NCBI RefSeq assembly: GCF_900100735.1
Contig: NZ_FNCJ01000002.1
Span: 711,228-775,227 of the forward strand
DNA length: 64,000 nucleotides
Direction: 5' to 3'
Source of the DNA: Paraburkholderia phenazinium
GTDB taxonomy: Bacteria; Pseudomonadota; Gammaproteobacteria; Burkholderiales; Burkholderiaceae
Positions within the stretch are counted from its first letter, which is position 1, and each line of letters opens with the position of its first letter. The notes under the pieces are model-generated. The model made no database searches, had not been told where the DNA came from, and saw nothing but the letters and a program-made list of their open reading frames with translations. Below are positions 35,405-44,794 of the stretch, piece after piece. Both the position numbers and the translations under genes were made by a program.

Positions 35405-36403
35405 GTGGCCATATTTGACATTGACGATATCGTCCGCTCGCTTCAAACCGTGCGTCAGCAGTGGCGCGACGCGCAAAAGCGCTCCCTCGAACCCGGCGGG
35501 CGCGACTTGCCGGCGCGCGAGGCAATGGCCAGTGTGATCGATACCCTCAAGGGCGTGCTGTTTCCGATGCGCCTCGGGCCACCCGACCTGCGCCAGGAAA
35601 GCGAGAATTTCTACGTTGCGAATGCGCTGGATGCCGCGCTCCATGCGCTACTGGCTCAGGCCCGGCTCGAGTTGAACTACAAGGCGCGCCATCACACGCG
35701 CGCCGACGAGTTTATCGAGGCGCAGGCGAGTAGCGCGGTGCGCAAGTTTGCCGCGCGCCTGCCGGAGATCCGCAGTTTGCTGGACAGCGACGTGCTGGCT
35801 GCCTTCCACGGCGATCCGGCGGCCGGTAGCGTCGACGAGGTGGTGCTGTGCTACCCAGGCATTCTGGCGATGATTCATCACCGGCTCGCGCACGAGTTGT
35901 ACCGGCTCGGGCTGCCCTTGCTGGCACGGATCGTCGCCGAGCAGGCCCATGCGGAGACCGGCATCGACATTCATCCGGGCGCGCAGATCGGCGCTGGATT
36001 CTTTATCGATCACGGCACTGGCGTGGTGATCGGCGAGACGGCCGTGATCGGCCAGCGCGTGCGCCTCTATCAGGCGGTGACGCTCGGCGCCAAGCGCTTT
36101 CCGCGTGATGCCGCAGGCCATCTGGAGAAGGGGCTCGCCCGTCATCCGATCGTTGAGGAGGATGTGGTGATCTATGCGGGCGCGACCATTCTTGGGCGGG
36201 TCACGCTTGGACGCGGCTCGGTGATTGGTGGCAACGTGTGGCTTACCGAGGATGTCGCGCCGGGTAGCCACGTCACCCAGGCGGTCTCGCGGAACGAAGC
36301 GAAACAGCCGACGCTAGCCAACGGCGCGCAGTACGGACGACAGGGGTCCGGGTCGTTGCCGCCGGTTGAAACCTCCTCTCCAGTAGAGAGCGCCGCCCCA
36401 TGA
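35405..36403 (+). CDS. epsC: Serine O-acetyltransferase EpsC
   Basis: Makes O-acetylserine from serine and acetyl-CoA, the carbon precursor of cysteine. An N-terminal helical domain (about residues 1-175) precedes a left-handed beta helix of hexapeptide repeats (DIHPGAQIGAGFFIDHGTG, with the catalytic His/Asp pair; VVIGETAVIG). The protein is 332 residues with a Ser/Pro-rich tail. The GTG at 35405 follows GGGGAG. Its place before the encapsulated cysteine desulfurase links cysteine synthesis to sulfur mobilisation or storage. The stop overlaps the XRE start (ATGA). Confidence 0.93.
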   Translation: MAIFDIDDIVRSLQTVRQQWRDAQKRSLEPGGRDLPAREAMASVIDTLKGVLFPMRLGPPDLRQESENFYVANALDAALHALLAQARLELNYKARHHTRADEFIEAQASSAVRKFAARLPEIRSLLDSDVLAAFHGDPAAGSVDEVVLCYPGILAMIHHRLAHELYRLGLPLLARIVAEQAHAETGIDIHPGAQIGAGFFIDHGTGVVIGETAVIGQRVRLYQAVTLGAKRFPRDAAGHLEKGLARHPIVEEDVVIYAGATILGRVTLGRGSVIGGNVWLTEDVAPGSHVTQAVSRNEAKQPTLANGAQYGRQGSGSLPPVETSSPVESAAP

Positions 36404-36684
36404 GCACGCTCGTCAAAAACTTCGGCGCGGCAGTGCGCGAATTGCGTGAGGCGCGCGCCTGGTCGCAGGAGCAACTCGCCGAGCATGCCGGCCTGAACCG
36501 CTCCTATGTTGGCGAGATCGAGCGCGGCAGTGCGATTGCTTCGATCGTCACGGTCGACAAACTAGCCGCAGCTTTCGGCGTGCCGATCGCCAGCCTGCTG
36601 CGTTCGTCGTTTGGCGGCAGCGGCGCCATTGCCACAACGATCGCGCCGCCCGCAACACTTTCTACCTTGTCGACCACGCCATAA
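36400..36684 (+). CDS. XRE-family helix-turn-helix regulator
   Basis: A 94-residue protein with a Cro/CI helix-turn-helix: RAWSQEQLAEHAGLNRSYVG and EIERG, ending in a Ser/Thr/Ala-rich tail. It overlaps epsC by 4 bp and is 108 bp upstream of the encapsulin gene. A 15-bp palindrome lies in that gap, so it probably controls the encapsulin promoter or its own operon. Confidence 0.9.
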   Translation: MSTLVKNFGAAVRELREARAWSQEQLAEHAGLNRSYVGEIERGSAIASIVTVDKLAAAFGVPIASLLRSSFGGSGAIATTIAPPATLSTLSTTP

Positions 36685-36737
36685 ACGTCCAACTGATGTC
36701 TATAGCATGTTGAACAGGATCAGGCCCCGTCTTGATA

Positions 36738-36752
36738 ATGACGTCTCGTCAT
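36738..36752. promoter_or_regulatory. Candidate operator before the encapsulin gene
   Basis: ATGACG-TCT-CGTCAT is a perfect 6-3-6 inverted repeat 41 bp before the encapsulin ATG, downstream of the XRE gene. Its size suits a small helix-turn-helix dimer. Confidence 0.55.
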
Positions 36753-36792
36753 AAGCTTTCCCGTTTTTCTTCTATCAACCCCGGAGCCACAC

Positions 36793-37725
36793 ATGTCGAC
36801 CATAGCGAGCGGCCATACGGCGCTTAGCGATAACGCCGCACGGCAACTAGCCAATGCCACCAAGACCGTTCCCCAACTTGCGACCATCACGCCGCGCTGG
36901 TTGACGCATCTGCTGCAATGGGTGCCGGTCGAAGCGGGTATCTACCGCCTGAATCAGGTCAAGAATCCGGACGCCGTGAAGGTTGCCTGCACCCAGCGCG
37001 AAGACGAGACGGTGTTGCCGCGCACCTTCGTGCCGTATGAAGAGCAACCGCGCGAGTACTTTCTGAATGCGGTCAGCACGGTGCTCGATGTGCATACGCG
37101 GATTTCCGATCTGTACAGCAGTCCGCATGACCAGATCAAGGAACAACTGCGCCTGACGATCGAAACGATCAAGGAATTGCAGGAAAGCCAACTGATCAAC
37201 AATCCTGATTATGGGCTGCTTGCCAACGTCGCCGAAGAACAGCGCGTGTTTCCGCTGACGGGCGCGCCGACCCCTGACGATCTGGACGAACTGCTGACCA
37301 AGGTGTGGAAAGAGCCGGCGTTCTTCCTGACCCACCCGCTCGCGATTGCTGCCTTTGGCCGTGAATGCACGCGCCGTGGCGTGCCGCCGCCGACCGTCAG
37401 CCTGTTCGGCTCGCAGTTCCTGACGTGGCGCGGGATTCCGCTGGTGCCGTCGGACAAGGTGCCGGTTGCCGATGGCAAGACCAAGATCCTGTTGCTGCGC
37501 GTCGGCGATAAGCGCCAGGGCGTGGTCGGCCTGTTCCAGCCGGGTGTCGCCGGCGAACAGGGTCCGGGCTTGTCGGTGCGCTTCATGGGCATCAACAGCC
37601 ATGCGATCGCGTCCTACCTGATTTCCCTGTACTGCTCGCTGGCGGTGCATTCGCCGGACGCGCTGGCGGTTCTCGATGACGTGGAGATCGGTAAGTACCA
37701 TGACTATCCAGACACCTACAAGTAA
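36793..37725 (+). CDS. Family 2A encapsulin nanocompartment shell protein
   Basis: A 310-residue HK97-fold protomer that self-assembles into an icosahedral protein shell. I recognise the family 2A signature at the N-terminal arm (NAARQLANATKTVPQLATIT, then PRWLTHLLQWVPVEAGIYR) and later FLTHPLAIAAFGRECTRRGV and FMGINSHAIASYLISLYCSL. The same family includes the SrpI shell of Synechococcus elongatus, which houses a cysteine desulfurase. The gene for exactly that cargo overlaps its 3' end by 26 bp. The shell probably sequesters sulfur released from cysteine or confines desulfurase activity. There is no signal peptide or membrane segment. Confidence 0.95.
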   Translation: MSTIASGHTALSDNAARQLANATKTVPQLATITPRWLTHLLQWVPVEAGIYRLNQVKNPDAVKVACTQREDETVLPRTFVPYEEQPREYFLNAVSTVLDVHTRISDLYSSPHDQIKEQLRLTIETIKELQESQLINNPDYGLLANVAEEQRVFPLTGAPTPDDLDELLTKVWKEPAFFLTHPLAIAAFGRECTRRGVPPPTVSLFGSQFLTWRGIPLVPSDKVPVADGKTKILLLRVGDKRQGVVGLFQPGVAGEQGPGLSVRFMGINSHAIASYLISLYCSLAVHSPDALAVLDDVEIGKYHDYPDTYK

Positions 37726-39805
37726 TCCGTCAGGCGCTGGCGTGCCGCACGATGTGCCGCAGACGCTGCCGGCCGGCTTGCCCGATCCCGCGACGCTCGC
37801 GCGTCTGGCCGGCGACTTTTTCGCCGCGCTGCCGGGTGGCGGGGTGTCTGCCGGGTCGCCCGTGGGTCATCTGAACGACGCTGCTTCAGCCACGTCGTCT
37901 GCCTCGTTTGCGTCGGCGTTGCCGGTGGCGGCGCCCGTGCTGTCGACCGCGAGCAATCCGGCGCCGGCGGGTTCGCCGCTCGCGGGCCCGGGCGGTTTCG
38001 GCACCGGCGTGCCGGGCGCTGCGCTGCCGCAGGGTAAGGTGGCTGGCGCCAACCTGCTGCCGTCTGCACCGACGCATGTGCTGTCGCTCGGCAACCGTGC
38101 GCCCGCGCTGGTGCCGCATGCCGCTGCGCAAAATGGCTTGCCGGATAGCGTGGTGACGATTGCACCGGCGCTCGAACCGCGCTTTGGTGGCGCGGCGTTG
38201 GGTGTGCCGGAAGGGCATGGCGCGCAACGTCCGTCGGCGGGCGGGGCTTCAAGTGCGGCTTCAGGCGCGGCTTCAAGCGCCCCAGCCGCCGCGTCGCCGT
38301 ATTACTTCCTCGACGAGCGGGGCGATACGCGGCGCAGCGCCGGCCCGGGTAGCCAGGATATCGTCGTGCCGCCCAGCGATTCGGTCACGGCTCAATCGTT
38401 CGGGCTGCCAGGCGAGGCGGATCTGCGCTCGTTGCTGTCGGTCCAGCGCTTTCCTTACGATGTCGGCTTGCGCGATGCCGGTGTTGAGCGCAGTGCTGGT
38501 TCACGCTACGTCCTCGACGAAGCGCGGCGGCCCGGCGATCCTGCGGGTGGCCCGCACGGTGTGCCGAACGCAGCCGCCTCGGCTCATCCGCCGTTCGACG
38601 TCAATGCCATCCGGCGTGACTTTCCGATTCTCTCGGAGCGGGTGAATGGCCGGCAACTGGTGTGGTTCGACAACGCGGCCACGACGCACAAGCCGCAGGC
38701 CGTGATCGACCGTCTGGCGTATTTCTATGCCCACGAGAACTCGAACATCCATCGTGCCGCCCATGCGTTAGCGGGCCGCGCAACGGATGCGTATGAGGCG
38801 GCGCGCAGCAAGGTGCAGCGTTTCATTGGCGCGGCCTCGCCGGATGAAATCATCTTCGTGCGCGGCACCACCGAGGCGATCAATCTGATCGCGAAGTCCT
38901 GGGGTGTGCAGAATGTCGGCGAGGGCGATGAAATCATCGTCTCGAACCTCGAGCATCACGCGAATATCGTGCCGTGGCAGCAGCTTGCCGCGCAAACCGG
39001 GGCGAAGCTACGTGTGATTCCGGTCGACGATTCCGGCCAGGTTCTGCTCGACGAATACCGCAAGCTGTTGAACGATCGCACGAAGATCGTCTCGGTGACG
39101 CAGGTCTCGAATGCGCTTGGCACCGTGGTGCCGGTCAAGGAGATCGTCGAGATGGCGCACCGTGCCGGCGCGAAAGCGCTGGTCGACGGCGCGCAGTCCG
39201 TGTCGCATATGCGCGTCGATGTTCAGGCGATCGATGCTGACTTCTTCGTGTTCTCGGGCCACAAGGTGTTCGGGCCGACCGGTATCGGCGTGGTGTACGG
39301 CAAGCGCGCGATTCTCGACGATATGCCGCCCTGGCAGGGTGGCGGCAACATGATCGCCGACGTGACGTTCGAGCGCACCGTGTTCCAGCCGCCGCCGAAC
39401 CGTTTCGAAGCCGGGACCGGCAACATCGCGGATGCGGTGGGGCTGGGTGCGGCAATCGATTACGTGAACCGCGTGGGTATCGAGAACATCGCTCGCTACG
39501 AGCATGATCTGCTGGCGTATGCGGCGAGTGTGCTGCAGCCGGTACCGGGTGTGCGTCTGATTGGCACTGCGAAGGATAAGGCGAGCGTGTTGTCGTTCGT
39601 GTTGAAGGGCTATGAGACGGAAGAGGTCGGGCAGGCGCTCAACGAAGAGGGCATCGCGGTGCGCTCGGGGCATCACTGCGCCCAGCCGATCCTGAGGCGT
39701 TTCGGCGTCGAGGCAACCGTGCGGCCGTCGCTGGCGTTCTACAACACCTGCGACGAGGTCGATGCGCTGGTCTCAGTGGTGCGGCGTTTGTCGGCGCGGC
39801 GTTAA
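37700..39805 (+). CDS. Family 2A encapsulin cargo: SufS-type cysteine desulfurase
   Basis: A PLP enzyme that converts cysteine to alanine plus enzyme-bound persulfide. Residues 1-295 are Gly/Ala/Ser/Pro-rich and disordered, and act by family precedent as the cargo-loading region. Islands of order stand out: LARLAGDFFAAL (33-44), YYFLDE (201-206) and a similar RYVLDE (269-274). The catalytic part is SufS-like from about residue 299 (FDVNAIRRDFPIL), with PLP lysine K522 in SGHKVFGPTG and the persulfide cysteine C660 in RSGHHCAQP. The ATG at 37700 lies inside the shell gene, implying translational coupling; an in-frame start at 37676 is less likely. Length 701 is long because of the disordered region. 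Confidence 0.94.
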   Translation: MTIQTPTSNPSGAGVPHDVPQTLPAGLPDPATLARLAGDFFAALPGGGVSAGSPVGHLNDAASATSSASFASALPVAAPVLSTASNPAPAGSPLAGPGGFGTGVPGAALPQGKVAGANLLPSAPTHVLSLGNRAPALVPHAAAQNGLPDSVVTIAPALEPRFGGAALGVPEGHGAQRPSAGGASSAASGAASSAPAAASPYYFLDERGDTRRSAGPGSQDIVVPPSDSVTAQSFGLPGEADLRSLLSVQRFPYDVGLRDAGVERSAGSRYVLDEARRPGDPAGGPHGVPNAAASAHPPFDVNAIRRDFPILSERVNGRQLVWFDNAATTHKPQAVIDRLAYFYAHENSNIHRAAHALAGRATDAYEAARSKVQRFIGAASPDEIIFVRGTTEAINLIAKSWGVQNVGEGDEIIVSNLEHHANIVPWQQLAAQTGAKLRVIPVDDSGQVLLDEYRKLLNDRTKIVSVTQVSNALGTVVPVKEIVEMAHRAGAKALVDGAQSVSHMRVDVQAIDADFFVFSGHKVFGPTGIGVVYGKRAILDDMPPWQGGGNMIADVTFERTVFQPPPNRFEAGTGNIADAVGLGAAIDYVNRVGIENIARYEHDLLAYAASVLQPVPGVRLIGTAKDKASVLSFVLKGYETEEVGQALNEEGIAVRSGHHCAQPILRRFGVEATVRPSLAFYNTCDEVDALVSVVRRLSARR

Positions 39806-39841
39806 GGCGCGCGGTATAAGCAGAAGCGGTAGGGGGAGAAG

Positions 39842-39891
39842 GGCCCTCGTGCATGGACTGACTATCGGTCCGTTGCGCGAGGGCCTTTTTT
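39842..39891 (+). terminator. Intrinsic terminator after the encapsulin operon
   Basis: An 8-bp stem GGCCCTCG/CGAGGGCC encloses an imperfect inner stem and is followed by six T residues, 37 bp after the cysteine desulfurase stop. The next 244 bp (to 40135) hold nothing I recognise. Confidence 0.85.
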
Positions 39892-40135
39892 CATTCAGCG
39901 GCGGTCGCGACCGAGGACGGCGCCGCAGCCGTGCCGGAAGGCTGCGATTGCGCCGCCCAAAGCTTGGCAAAACGCCGCTTGCTAAAACGTCGCCAAAAAG
40001 GCAACTAACGGTCAAGCCCCCCGGGGCGCGGCGATCCGCGCCGACCCACCCTCGAAAAGACCGGCGAACCGCCGCGCGAATACGGTGGGCTGTGAGCCTG
40101 CGCCGGTCTGGCAGGGCGCGACGCCGCTAAGTCAG

Positions 40136-40369
40136 TCACCGGTTCCCGTCAAGCAAATCGCCGAGCAATTCGTCGAACGCGGCTTGCGCGTCTTCAAGTT
40201 CCTGCAGCGCCGCATCGAAAGTCTGCAGCGCGAATTGCGAGGGCCGGCCTTCGCCGGCTGGCGGAAATTGCGATTGCAGCGACTTGAACGCCGCCTGCAC
40301 GCGTTGCGTGGCAGCCAGCACGCGCTCCATGGCGCGCGATTCTTCGGCTCGCGCTTCTTCGTGATTCAT
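40136..40369 (-). CDS. Small helical hypothetical protein
   Basis: A 77-residue acidic, Glu/Ala/Gln-rich protein predicted as two amphipathic helices (about 5-33 and 45-73) separated by a Pro/Gly turn, probably a coiled-coil hairpin. No family is recognised. The ATG at 40369 has GGAG about 10 bp upstream. It is alone between the encapsulin operon and the AsnC gene. Confidence 0.68.
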   Translation of the reverse strand: MNHEEARAEESRAMERVLAATQRVQAAFKSLQSQFPPAGEGRPSQFALQTFDAALQELEDAQAAFDELLGDLLDGNR

Positions 40370-40458
40370 CAGGTAACACTCCGTAGTTGGTCCGGCGCCG
40401 ACGCCGTGCCGGTCACTATGCCATGAACGGCTTTGCGCGCGCGCACCGGGCAGGGGGA

Positions 40459-40923
40459 TCAGATTAGCGGCAAGCCGCCGTTGGCCTTGACCTCGCGCAA
40501 CGACAGCGACGACTCCACCGACGTCACACCCGGCAGGCTGCGCATCTCGTCGCGCATGAAGGTTCCATAGTCGTCCAGATCGCGCGCCACGACCTGCAGT
40601 ATGTAATCCGCGCTACCCGAGACGTTATGGCACGAGAGGATGCGCGGAATGGCCTGCACTTCGCGCTCGAAGCGGGTGGCCACCGCGCGGTCGTGTACCG
40701 CAAAACGCACATAGACGAACGCGACCACCCCGAAACCGAGGGCGGAACGCGACAACATGGCCCGGTACTGGTCGATGTAGCCGTCGTTCTCGAGGCGCTT
40801 GAGGCGCCGCGCACAAGGGGTTTCGCTCAGGCCGACAGTCTCGGCGAGGCGGGCATTGGACATGCGTCCATCTTTTTGCAGCGCGGCAAGGATTGCGCGG
40901 TCGACTTTGTCGAGGTCGTTCAT
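40459..40923 (-). CDS. Lrp/AsnC-family transcriptional regulator
   Basis: A 154-residue regulator with an N-terminal helix-turn-helix (MSNARLAETVGLSETPCARR) and a C-terminal RAM domain (about 65-145) that binds amino acids. It is divergent from the LysE-type exporter gene at 41058, the classic arrangement for amino-acid-induced export. Confidence 0.94.
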   Translation of the reverse strand: MNDLDKVDRAILAALQKDGRMSNARLAETVGLSETPCARRLKRLENDGYIDQYRAMLSRSALGFGVVAFVYVRFAVHDRAVATRFEREVQAIPRILSCHNVSGSADYILQVVARDLDDYGTFMRDEMRSLPGVTSVESSLSLREVKANGGLPLI

Positions 40924-41057
40924 CGCAAGGGGAAAATGCTATGAGAGGCCGATATGGTAGCGCATTCCCCTAATGACCCTACTATTCCCTCTGCAATTCG
41001 CCAGAAATCCCTCACGCTCCAATAGCAAGATAGAGCCCTTATCAACGTGAGGTTTAC

Positions 41058-41687
41058 ATGATTTCCGCGCATCTCCTGATCGTCTATATCGCCGCATTGT
41101 TCGTCGTCTACGCGGTGCCCGGACCGGACATGGCGCTTCTGCTGCAGACGAGCATTGGACGCGGCGCGCGCACCGGTTTTGCCACCGCCGGCGGCCTCGG
41201 CATTGCCCGGGCGACGCATGTGACCTTGTCGGCCTGCGGCGTGGCCGCACTGCTGCGCAGCGCGCCGTGGCTCTACGAAGTGGTTCGCTACGGCGGCGCG
41301 GTGTACCTGGCATGGGTCGCGGTGCAGATCTTCCGCTCACCGGTTTTTGCCTTGCCGGCAGGCGGCGCCATGGCGGTCGAGCCGCGGCCATTGCGGGCCG
41401 CTTTCGTCAAAGGGCTGTTGACCAACCTGCTCAACCCGAAGGCGCTGCTGTTCTGCTCGGTGCTGCTGCCGCAGTTCGTACGCCCGGAGGCGGGGCCGGT
41501 CGCCTTGCAGATGGTCGAGCTCGGCGTGATCCTGGTCGCGATCGGCGTGTGTTTCGACGCCGTCTATGCGATTGGCGCAGCGCGCATTTCGAACTGGATG
41601 CGCTCGCATCCCCTTGCACAGACCGTGCAGCGCTGGACCTTCTCCGCCGCGCTGATCGGCTTCGCACTGCGCCTGTCGCTCGACTAA
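41058..41687 (+). CDS. LysE/RhtB-family amino acid exporter
   Basis: A 209-residue inner-membrane protein with six helices. The N-terminal signature is [20 protein letters not shown], and [20 protein letters not shown] is the conserved middle segment. It is presumably controlled by the divergent AsnC protein. The exported amino acid cannot be read from sequence. Confidence 0.93.
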   Translation: MISAHLLIVYIAALFVVYAVPGPDMALLLQTSIGRGARTGFATAGGLGIARATHVTLSACGVAALLRSAPWLYEVVRYGGAVYLAWVAVQIFRSPVFALPAGGAMAVEPRPLRAAFVKGLLTNLLNPKALLFCSVLLPQFVRPEAGPVALQMVELGVILVAIGVCFDAVYAIGAARISNWMRSHPLAQTVQRWTFSAALIGFALRLSLD

Positions 41688-41844
41688 CGGCCCGCTGTCC
41701 GGCGTTCCGGCCGGGTGGCGGCGCCCGGCCGCTATGCCAGCGACACATTGGCAAGGTGATTGTGTTAATAAAGGCGCTGGACCCGACGGCGCCGAGGGTG
41801 TCGTTATCCGCTCACAATCAACTGCAAACCCGCCCCGTCGTTCA

Positions 41845-42165
41845 ATGAAGACTTTTCTGCTGTATGTCGTCACCGCCATCGCCGAGATTCTCGGTTGCTA
41901 CCTTCCTTGGCGCTGGTTGAAGGAGGGCGGCTCGGCATGGCTGCTCGTGCCGGGCGCGCTGAGCCTCGCCGCCTTCGCCTGGCTATTGACGCTGCATGGC
42001 GCCGCAGCCGGCCGTGTCTATGCGGCCTATGGCGGCGTGTATGTCGCCGTGGCGATTCTTTGGCTCTGGTGGGTCGAACAGGTGCGTCCGACTGTCTGGG
42101 ATCTGGCGGGCGTCGCTTTCACGCTGGCTGGAATGGGGATCATCGCATTCCAGCCGCGTGTCTGA
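41845..42165 (+). CDS. UPF0060 (YnfA-like) membrane protein
   Basis: A 106-residue protein with four transmembrane helices. Family signatures are [12 protein letters not shown] near the N-terminus, [20 protein letters not shown] in the third helix, and [15 protein letters not shown] in the fourth. YnfA proteins resemble small multidrug resistance transporters. The ATG at 41845 gives the normal family N-terminus. Confidence 0.92.
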   Translation: MKTFLLYVVTAIAEILGCYLPWRWLKEGGSAWLLVPGALSLAAFAWLLTLHGAAAGRVYAAYGGVYVAVAILWLWWVEQVRPTVWDLAGVAFTLAGMGIIAFQPRV

Positions 42166-42287
42166 GCATCGCTGCGAGCGCCGCCCAGGCGAGCGGGCGC
42201 TAGTGGCTGTCTAACCTCCGCCCGATCCGCGCATGCCTTGCGCCTCAGCTGCGCCGGCCTTGCGCGTGTCTTCTGTTTGTCTTCCGC

Positions 42288-42794
42288 TTAGCGGCCGCCG
42301 AGGTAGTCGAGCTTGCCGAGTTCGACGCCGTTATGACGCAAGATGTCGTACGTGGTCGTCACATGGAAGTAGAAGTTCGGCAGCGCGAACTGCAGCAGGT
42401 AGCTAAGGCCCGTGAACTCGACCGGCCCGGTGCGCATCTTCAGCGTGACCGCGCGTTCTTCCGAACCGTCGATCTGCGCGGCATTGAATTCCTTCAGGTA
42501 ATCAATCGTTTTCTGAATACGGGTCTGCAAGTCTTCGAACGTCACCTCGACGTCGTCGTACTTGGGCGGCTCCACGCCGGCGAGGCGTGCGGCGCAACCC
42601 TTGGCCGTATCCGTGACGATGTAGACCTGGCGCACGAGCGGCAGCATGTCTGGGAAGAGCCGGGCGCCGATGAACACCGACGGGTCGATCTGCTTTTCGG
42701 CAGCATGTGCTTCGGCCTTGCCGAGAATGGCTTGCAGGCAGGTCAGGCCGCGCACCAGCACGGGCACGGAGGCTTGATACATCGAAATGGGCAT
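42288..42794 (-). CDS. DUF1993 family protein
   Basis: A 168-residue all-helical protein with the DUF1993 pattern: MYQASVPVLVRGLTCLQAIL at the start, RLFPDMLPLVRQV, and FALPNFYFHVTTTYDILRHN near the end. The fold is DinB-like and the function unknown. The ATG at 42794 has GAGGAACG upstream. The 304 bp between it and the sedolisin gene are divergent promoter DNA without recognisable elements. Confidence 0.9.
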   Translation of the reverse strand: MPISMYQASVPVLVRGLTCLQAILGKAEAHAAEKQIDPSVFIGARLFPDMLPLVRQVYIVTDTAKGCAARLAGVEPPKYDDVEVTFEDLQTRIQKTIDYLKEFNAAQIDGSEERAVTLKMRTGPVEFTGLSYLLQFALPNFYFHVTTTYDILRHNGVELGKLDYLGGR

Positions 42795-43098
42795 GGAACG
42801 TTCCTCTGATTCACTCGGATTCGTCGACGCGTGCAGGTTTGCGCACGGGCCAATGCAACGGCGGGTTCGCCGCTGAAGCATCATAGCGCGACCGGTGTGA
42901 CGCGTGCATTGACCTGGCCATCTGGACAACTGTTGCGCGCGCTGGAACTGTGTTCGAATGGATTTGTCGGACGGCTTGACGATGTCCAGCAACCAGTCAC
43001 CTGCGCGGGTTGTGCCGCAACCCTGTTGCGCTACGCGGCGCATGCCCGCCGGGATCAACGCACAGCTACACGGCTGTGCACCGAGGAGTATCGAAACT

Positions 43099-44658
43099 AT
43101 GGCCAAGCATCCCCTGCAAGGAAGTGAAAGAGCGGTAGCGGAAGGTTCAAAACTCATCGGGCATTGCGATCCGGCGGAACGGATTGAAGTCCACGTCGTC
43201 CTGCGCCGTGCCGCCCAGGCGCAGTTCGATGCGTTGCTTGGCAAGATCGAAGCGGGCGATCCAGGTGTCAAACCCCTGTCGCGCGAAGCCTTCGCCAAGG
43301 AGTTCGGCGCGGCAGCGGAGGACATTGCGAAGGTCAAGGCGTTCGCGGTTCAAGCCGGTCTCACCGTGGTGCGTGAAGATCCAGCCGCGCGCACCGTTGT
43401 TCTGGGCGGCACGATTGCACAGTTTCAAACCGCATTCGGTGTCCAGCTGCAGCACTACGAGCATCATTCGATCGGCCAGTACCGCGGCCGTACCGGCGTC
43501 ATCAGCGTGCCCGACAATCTGTTGGGCATCGTTACGGCTGTGCTTGGGCTCGACAACCGGCCGCAGGCGCGTCCGCATTTCCGCATCCGGCCGCCGTTCC
43601 ATCCGTCCACCGCGCAACAGTCGGGCGCCTTCACGCCGTTGCAGGTTGCCGCCCTCTACCAGTACCCGCAAGGCGACGGCAGCGGCGAGTGTGTCGGCAT
43701 TATCGAACTCGGCGGCGGCTATGAGAGCTCCGATCTGAATACCTATTTTTCGGGTCTTGGCGTGAGCGCGCCTACGGTGGTCGCCGTAGGCGTCGACAAG
43801 GGCAAGAACAAGCCGACCGGCGACCCGAGCGGCCCGGACGGCGAGGTGACGCTCGATGTCGAGGTGGTCGGTGCAGTCGCGCCGGGAGCAAAAATCGCGG
43901 TGTATTTCACCACCAACACCGACACGGGCTTCATTGATGCGGTGAGCCGCGCGGTGCACGATACGATTAACAAGCCGTCGGTCATCTCCATCAGTTGGGG
44001 CGGCCCGGAGACCTCATGGACCGCGCAGTCCCAGCAGGCTTTCAACAGTGTCCTGCAGTCCGCGGCGACCATGGGCGTGACGGTCTGCGTGGCCTCGGGC
44101 GATAGCGGCTCGACGGACGGTTCGAGCAGCACCAATGTGGTGGATTTTCCGGCCTCGAGCCCGTACGTGCTGGCTTGCGGCGGCACCAGGCTGACCGCTT
44201 CGGGGCAAACCATTGCCCAGGAGGTGGTGTGGAACGACGGCACCCAGGGTGGTGCTAGCGGCGGCGGTGTGAGCACCGCGTTTGCCGTGCCCACGTGGCA
44301 GCAGGGCCTCTTTTCGACCAGCACCGAGGGCGTGCAAACGCCGCTCTCCGGGCGCGGCGTACCCGACGTGGCGGGCGATGCATCGCCGGTCACCGGCTAC
44401 GACGTGCTAATCGACGGTTCCCAGACCGTGGTGGGCGGCACGAGCGCGGTGGCGCCGCTGTGGGCGGCGCTGATCGCGCGCATCAATGCGGCCAAGGGCT
44501 CGCCGGTCGGTTTTGTCAATCCGAAGCTGTATGCCGCGCCGAGCGCCCTTAACGACATCACGCAAGGCAACAACGGCGGATATGAAGCCTCGCCGGGTTG
44601 GGACGCGTGTACCGGGCTTGGCAGCCCCAATGGTCAGAAGATCGCGGCGGCACTATAG
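43099..44658 (+). CDS. Sedolisin (kumamolisin-type) serine-carboxyl peptidase, S53
   Basis: An acid-active endopeptidase of 519 residues. The propeptide (about 1-160; starts KHPLQGSERA) precedes the catalytic domain. The tetrad is intact: E249 and D253 in GEVTLDVEVVG, D335 in ASGDSGS, and S449 in GGTSAVAP. The C-terminal calcium site is suggested by NDITQGNNGGYEASPGWDAC. There is no Sec signal peptide from the ATG at 43099 (GAGGAG 10 bp upstream), which is also reported for some kumamolisins. It is followed by an S10 carboxypeptidase gene, which suggests a two-step protein-degrading pair active at low pH. Confidence 0.94.
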   Translation: MAKHPLQGSERAVAEGSKLIGHCDPAERIEVHVVLRRAAQAQFDALLGKIEAGDPGVKPLSREAFAKEFGAAAEDIAKVKAFAVQAGLTVVREDPAARTVVLGGTIAQFQTAFGVQLQHYEHHSIGQYRGRTGVISVPDNLLGIVTAVLGLDNRPQARPHFRIRPPFHPSTAQQSGAFTPLQVAALYQYPQGDGSGECVGIIELGGGYESSDLNTYFSGLGVSAPTVVAVGVDKGKNKPTGDPSGPDGEVTLDVEVVGAVAPGAKIAVYFTTNTDTGFIDAVSRAVHDTINKPSVISISWGGPETSWTAQSQQAFNSVLQSAATMGVTVCVASGDSGSTDGSSSTNVVDFPASSPYVLACGGTRLTASGQTIAQEVVWNDGTQGGASGGGVSTAFAVPTWQQGLFSTSTEGVQTPLSGRGVPDVAGDASPVTGYDVLIDGSQTVVGGTSAVAPLWAALIARINAAKGSPVGFVNPKLYAAPSALNDITQGNNGGYEASPGWDACTGLGSPNGQKIAAAL

Positions 44659-44794
44659 TCTTGCGAGCGGGCGCGCGGCGAAACGGGCGCCTGTTTGTGA
44701 CAGGTTGCAAAGCAGAGTGGTGCATGGCTTGAGACAGCGCTTCTATGGCGCCTACATGACAAAAGCGACGTAAAACGAATTCGATGGAGCGAAC

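Noticed and set aside
42795..43337. Upstream extension of the DUF1993 gene
   Set aside because: Antisense to the sedolisin start region; a good ribosome-binding site exists at the shorter start.
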